NCBI GenBank assembly: GCA_902625215.1
Contig: CACOAO010000001.1
Span: forward strand, 159,712-223,711
Length of the DNA: 64,000 bases
Direction of reading: 5' to 3'
Source: an uncultured SAR116 cluster alpha proteobacterium
GTDB taxonomy: Bacteria > Pseudomonadota > Alphaproteobacteria > Puniceispirillales > Marisalimonadaceae
Below, piece after piece: positions 62,696 to 64,000 of the stretch (its first letter is position 1; each line of letters begins with the position of its first letter). The notes under the pieces are model-generated. The model made no database searches and had not been told where the DNA came from. It saw only the letters and a program-made list of their open reading frames with translations. The position numbers were made by a program, and so were the translations under genes.

Positions 62696-63832
62696 ATGAA
62701 TGAAGTGCCTTTATTTTCTTCTTTAAACATAAAATCCATAACTTTGAGAAATAGGATAGTATTATCTCCTATGTGTCAATATAAAGCTAGAGATGGCATG
62801 ATAAGTGACTGGCATTTGCAGCATTACTCAAGATTTGCTTTTTCCGGATTAGGTGCTGCTTTTATTGAAGCAACAGGCGTGTCTCCTGAAGGAAGAATTG
62901 GTCATGGATGTACTGGAATTTGGAGTGATGATCATATAGAGGGCCTCTCAAAAATTGCTAAAACTTTTAAAGAATATAATTGTGTAAGTGGAATTCAACT
63001 TGCTCATGCTGGAAGAAAAGCTAGTTTTCTAAGGCCATGGGATGGAGCCTCTCCAATAACTAAAGATGATAAAAAAGAACCTGCATGGGAAACTATCGGG
63101 CCTAGCGCTATACCAATTAATAAAAATTCGCCAGTTCCCAAAGAAATGTCTTTAGAAGATATAAATAATGTTAAACAAGCTTTTAAAGCAGCAGCACAAA
63201 GAGCAGATAAAGCTGGTTTTGATGTTATTGAAATTCATGGTGCACATGGTTATTTGTTGCACTCTTTTTTCTCTCCAATTTCTAACCAAAGAAATGATAA
63301 ATATGGAGGATCATTTGAAAACAGAATAAGATTTGCTAAAGAAATTATTGCTGACATCAAGTTAGTTTGGCCTGATAGAAAGCCAATTTTTTATAGATTG
63401 TCATCAATTGATGCGCCAGGTGAGGGAGCTACTCTAGAAGATAACGTTTTATTATCAAAAATGTTAAAACAAGCTGGTGTAGATGTTATAGATTGTTCTT
63501 CAGGAGGAATTACAGGGTCACCTGTCCTAACGAAATCAAAAATTATTCCAGGTTTTCAAGTTCCATACTCAGAAAAAATTAAGAAGGAGGCCGATATAAA
63601 CACCATGGCTGTTGGTGCAATAATAGATAGTGAACAAGCGAATAACATTATTGCCTATAATAGAGCTGATTTAGTTGCTATGGGTAGAGAGTTACTCGCA
63701 GATACACAATGGGTTTATAAAGCTGCTACACATTTTAATTTGGAAAATGCAAAGGATTATCTTCCAGATAGTTATTCTTTTTATCTATCTAGAAGAGACG
63801 AATTCTTAGATAGAACAGCAAAACCTGCCTAA
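62696..63832 (+). CDS. NADH:flavin oxidoreductase of the old yellow enzyme family (YqjM-like)
   Basis: An FMN enzyme of 378 residues that reduces activated C=C bonds. RIVLSPMCQYKARDGMISDWHLQHYSRFAFSGLGAAFIEATGVSPEGRIGHGCTGIWSDDHIEGL is the YqjM-type N-terminus with the Cys near FMN. GIQLAHAGRKAS, FDVIEIHGAHGYLLHSFFSPISNQRNDKYGGSFENRIRF with the His-x-x-His substrate pair, and VDVIDCSSGGITG follow, with VAMGRELLADTQWVYKAA at the end. Co-transcribed with the aldolase (25-base gap, TAGGAG before the ATG). Confidence 0.92.
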   Translation: MNEVPLFSSLNIKSITLRNRIVLSPMCQYKARDGMISDWHLQHYSRFAFSGLGAAFIEATGVSPEGRIGHGCTGIWSDDHIEGLSKIAKTFKEYNCVSGIQLAHAGRKASFLRPWDGASPITKDDKKEPAWETIGPSAIPINKNSPVPKEMSLEDINNVKQAFKAAAQRADKAGFDVIEIHGAHGYLLHSFFSPISNQRNDKYGGSFENRIRFAKEIIADIKLVWPDRKPIFYRLSSIDAPGEGATLEDNVLLSKMLKQAGVDVIDCSSGGITGSPVLTKSKIIPGFQVPYSEKIKKEADINTMAVGAIIDSEQANNIIAYNRADLVAMGRELLADTQWVYKAATHFNLENAKDYLPDSYSFYLSRRDEFLDRTAKPA

Positions 63833-63840
63833 GTATATGA

Positions 63841-63999
63841 TCAAATTTTTAAATCATAAAAATCAACTGGTTTAAGCAATTTGTTTTCTTGGGACTCTAA
63901 TGCTCCCAGCTTTGCACTTTCTTGAGTGTAATTTATCCAGTCGGGGTCAGACCACATTGCTGCTCTTTTCTTCTCTCTGTCGTCTGCGTTTTTATATAT
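63841..63999 (-). CDS. NIPSNAP-family protein, C-terminal fragment (cut by window edge)
   Basis: The minus strand at the right edge is open for 52 codons to a TGA at 63841 and is not in the ORF track. It reads DDREKKRAAMWSDPDWINY followed by TQESAKLGALESQENKLLKPVDFYD, which matches the C-terminus of NIPSNAP proteins (small ferredoxin-like fold, often found beside aromatic or organic-acid catabolic genes). The N-terminus lies beyond the window. It converges on the old-yellow-enzyme gene with an 8-base gap. Confidence 0.7.
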   Translation of the reverse strand: MYKNADDREKKRAAMWSDPDWINYTQESAKLGALESQENKLLKPVDFYDLKI

Positions 64000-64000
64000 C

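Noticed and set aside
1-64000. Insertion sequences, integrases, prophage genes, tRNA or rRNA genes
   Set aside because: None seen. All large ORFs are metabolic, transport or regulatory, and no tRNA-like clover-leaf or terminal inverted repeats with a transposase were found by eye.

Overview
The window is AT-rich, gene-dense and free of mobile elements, tRNAs, rRNAs and CRISPR arrays. The gene families (TAXI and DctPQM TRAP transporters, a BMP-type nucleoside ABC transporter, PuuD-type urate hydroxylase, HpaR-like MarR, malonyl-CoA decarboxylase, CaiB/BaiF transferases) and the tight packing point to an alphaproteobacterium with a low-GC genome, probably a marine planktonic heterotroph. The exact lineage cannot be fixed from the sequence alone. 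TTG and GTG starts are used as well as ATG. No gap between genes exceeds 300 bases; the longest is the divergent spacer at about 5027-5305.

Layout. (1) 1-1.7 kb: the end of a TPR-repeat protein with a glycosyltransferase-like C-terminus. (2) 1.9-8.1 kb: a TAXI-type TRAP transporter, divergent from a hydroxyacid dehydrogenase / HpcH aldolase / quinone oxidoreductase operon. (3) 8.1-13.6 kb: a FecR-like protein and a complete nucleoside-type ABC importer (binding protein, two permeases, double ATPase). (4) 13.6-23.2 kb: a second TAXI transporter with a small two-helix membrane protein, divergent from a six-gene operon (HMG-CoA-lyase-like, CoA transferase, enoyl-CoA hydratase, isocitrate/isopropylmalate-dehydrogenase-like, PrpF, AbrB-type membrane protein) that looks like a branched or tricarboxylic acid catabolic route. 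(5) 23.2-31.4 kb: GFA protein, DapA-like aldolase, Ldh-family dehydrogenase, uracil phosphoribosyltransferase, hydantoin-racemase-like protein and a PotABCD-like ABC importer. (6) 31.5-44.5 kb: a purine and ureide island with xanthine dehydrogenase, 8-oxoguanine/guanine deaminase, ureidoglycolate lyase, allantoicase, dihydropyrimidinase-like hydrolase, urate hydroxylase, hydroxyisourate hydrolase, OHCU decarboxylase, a DapA-like aldolase, a racemase-like protein and a PuuE-like allantoinase. (7) 44.5-51.8 kb: a DctPQM TRAP importer with HyuA/HyuB hydantoinase/oxoprolinase subunits and a third racemase-like protein. (8) 51.8-64 kb: a cytoplasmic BisC-type molybdoenzyme, a YdiJ-like FAD/Fe-S dehydrogenase, a serine-glyoxylate aminotransferase, malonyl-CoA decarboxylase, a small secreted protein, a second Ldh-family enzyme, a MarR regulator divergent from an HpcH aldolase plus old-yellow enzyme, and the tail of a NIPSNAP protein.

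Together the genes describe import of nucleosides, ureides and organic acids, with nearly complete oxidation of guanine or xanthine to glyoxylate and urea. Glyoxylate could then be used by the aminotransferase. No urease or xdhC is in the window. The most interesting signals are: RNA hairpins directly after all four minus-strand binding-protein genes, one of which covers the next gene's start codon; three hydantoin-racemase-like proteins of which only one keeps both catalytic cysteines; a DapA-like protein without the GTTGE motif inside the ureide operon; an uncharacterised carboxylic-acid operon; and a 61-residue membrane protein overlapping a TRAP permease. All functional calls come from reading motifs by eye; no database search was run.
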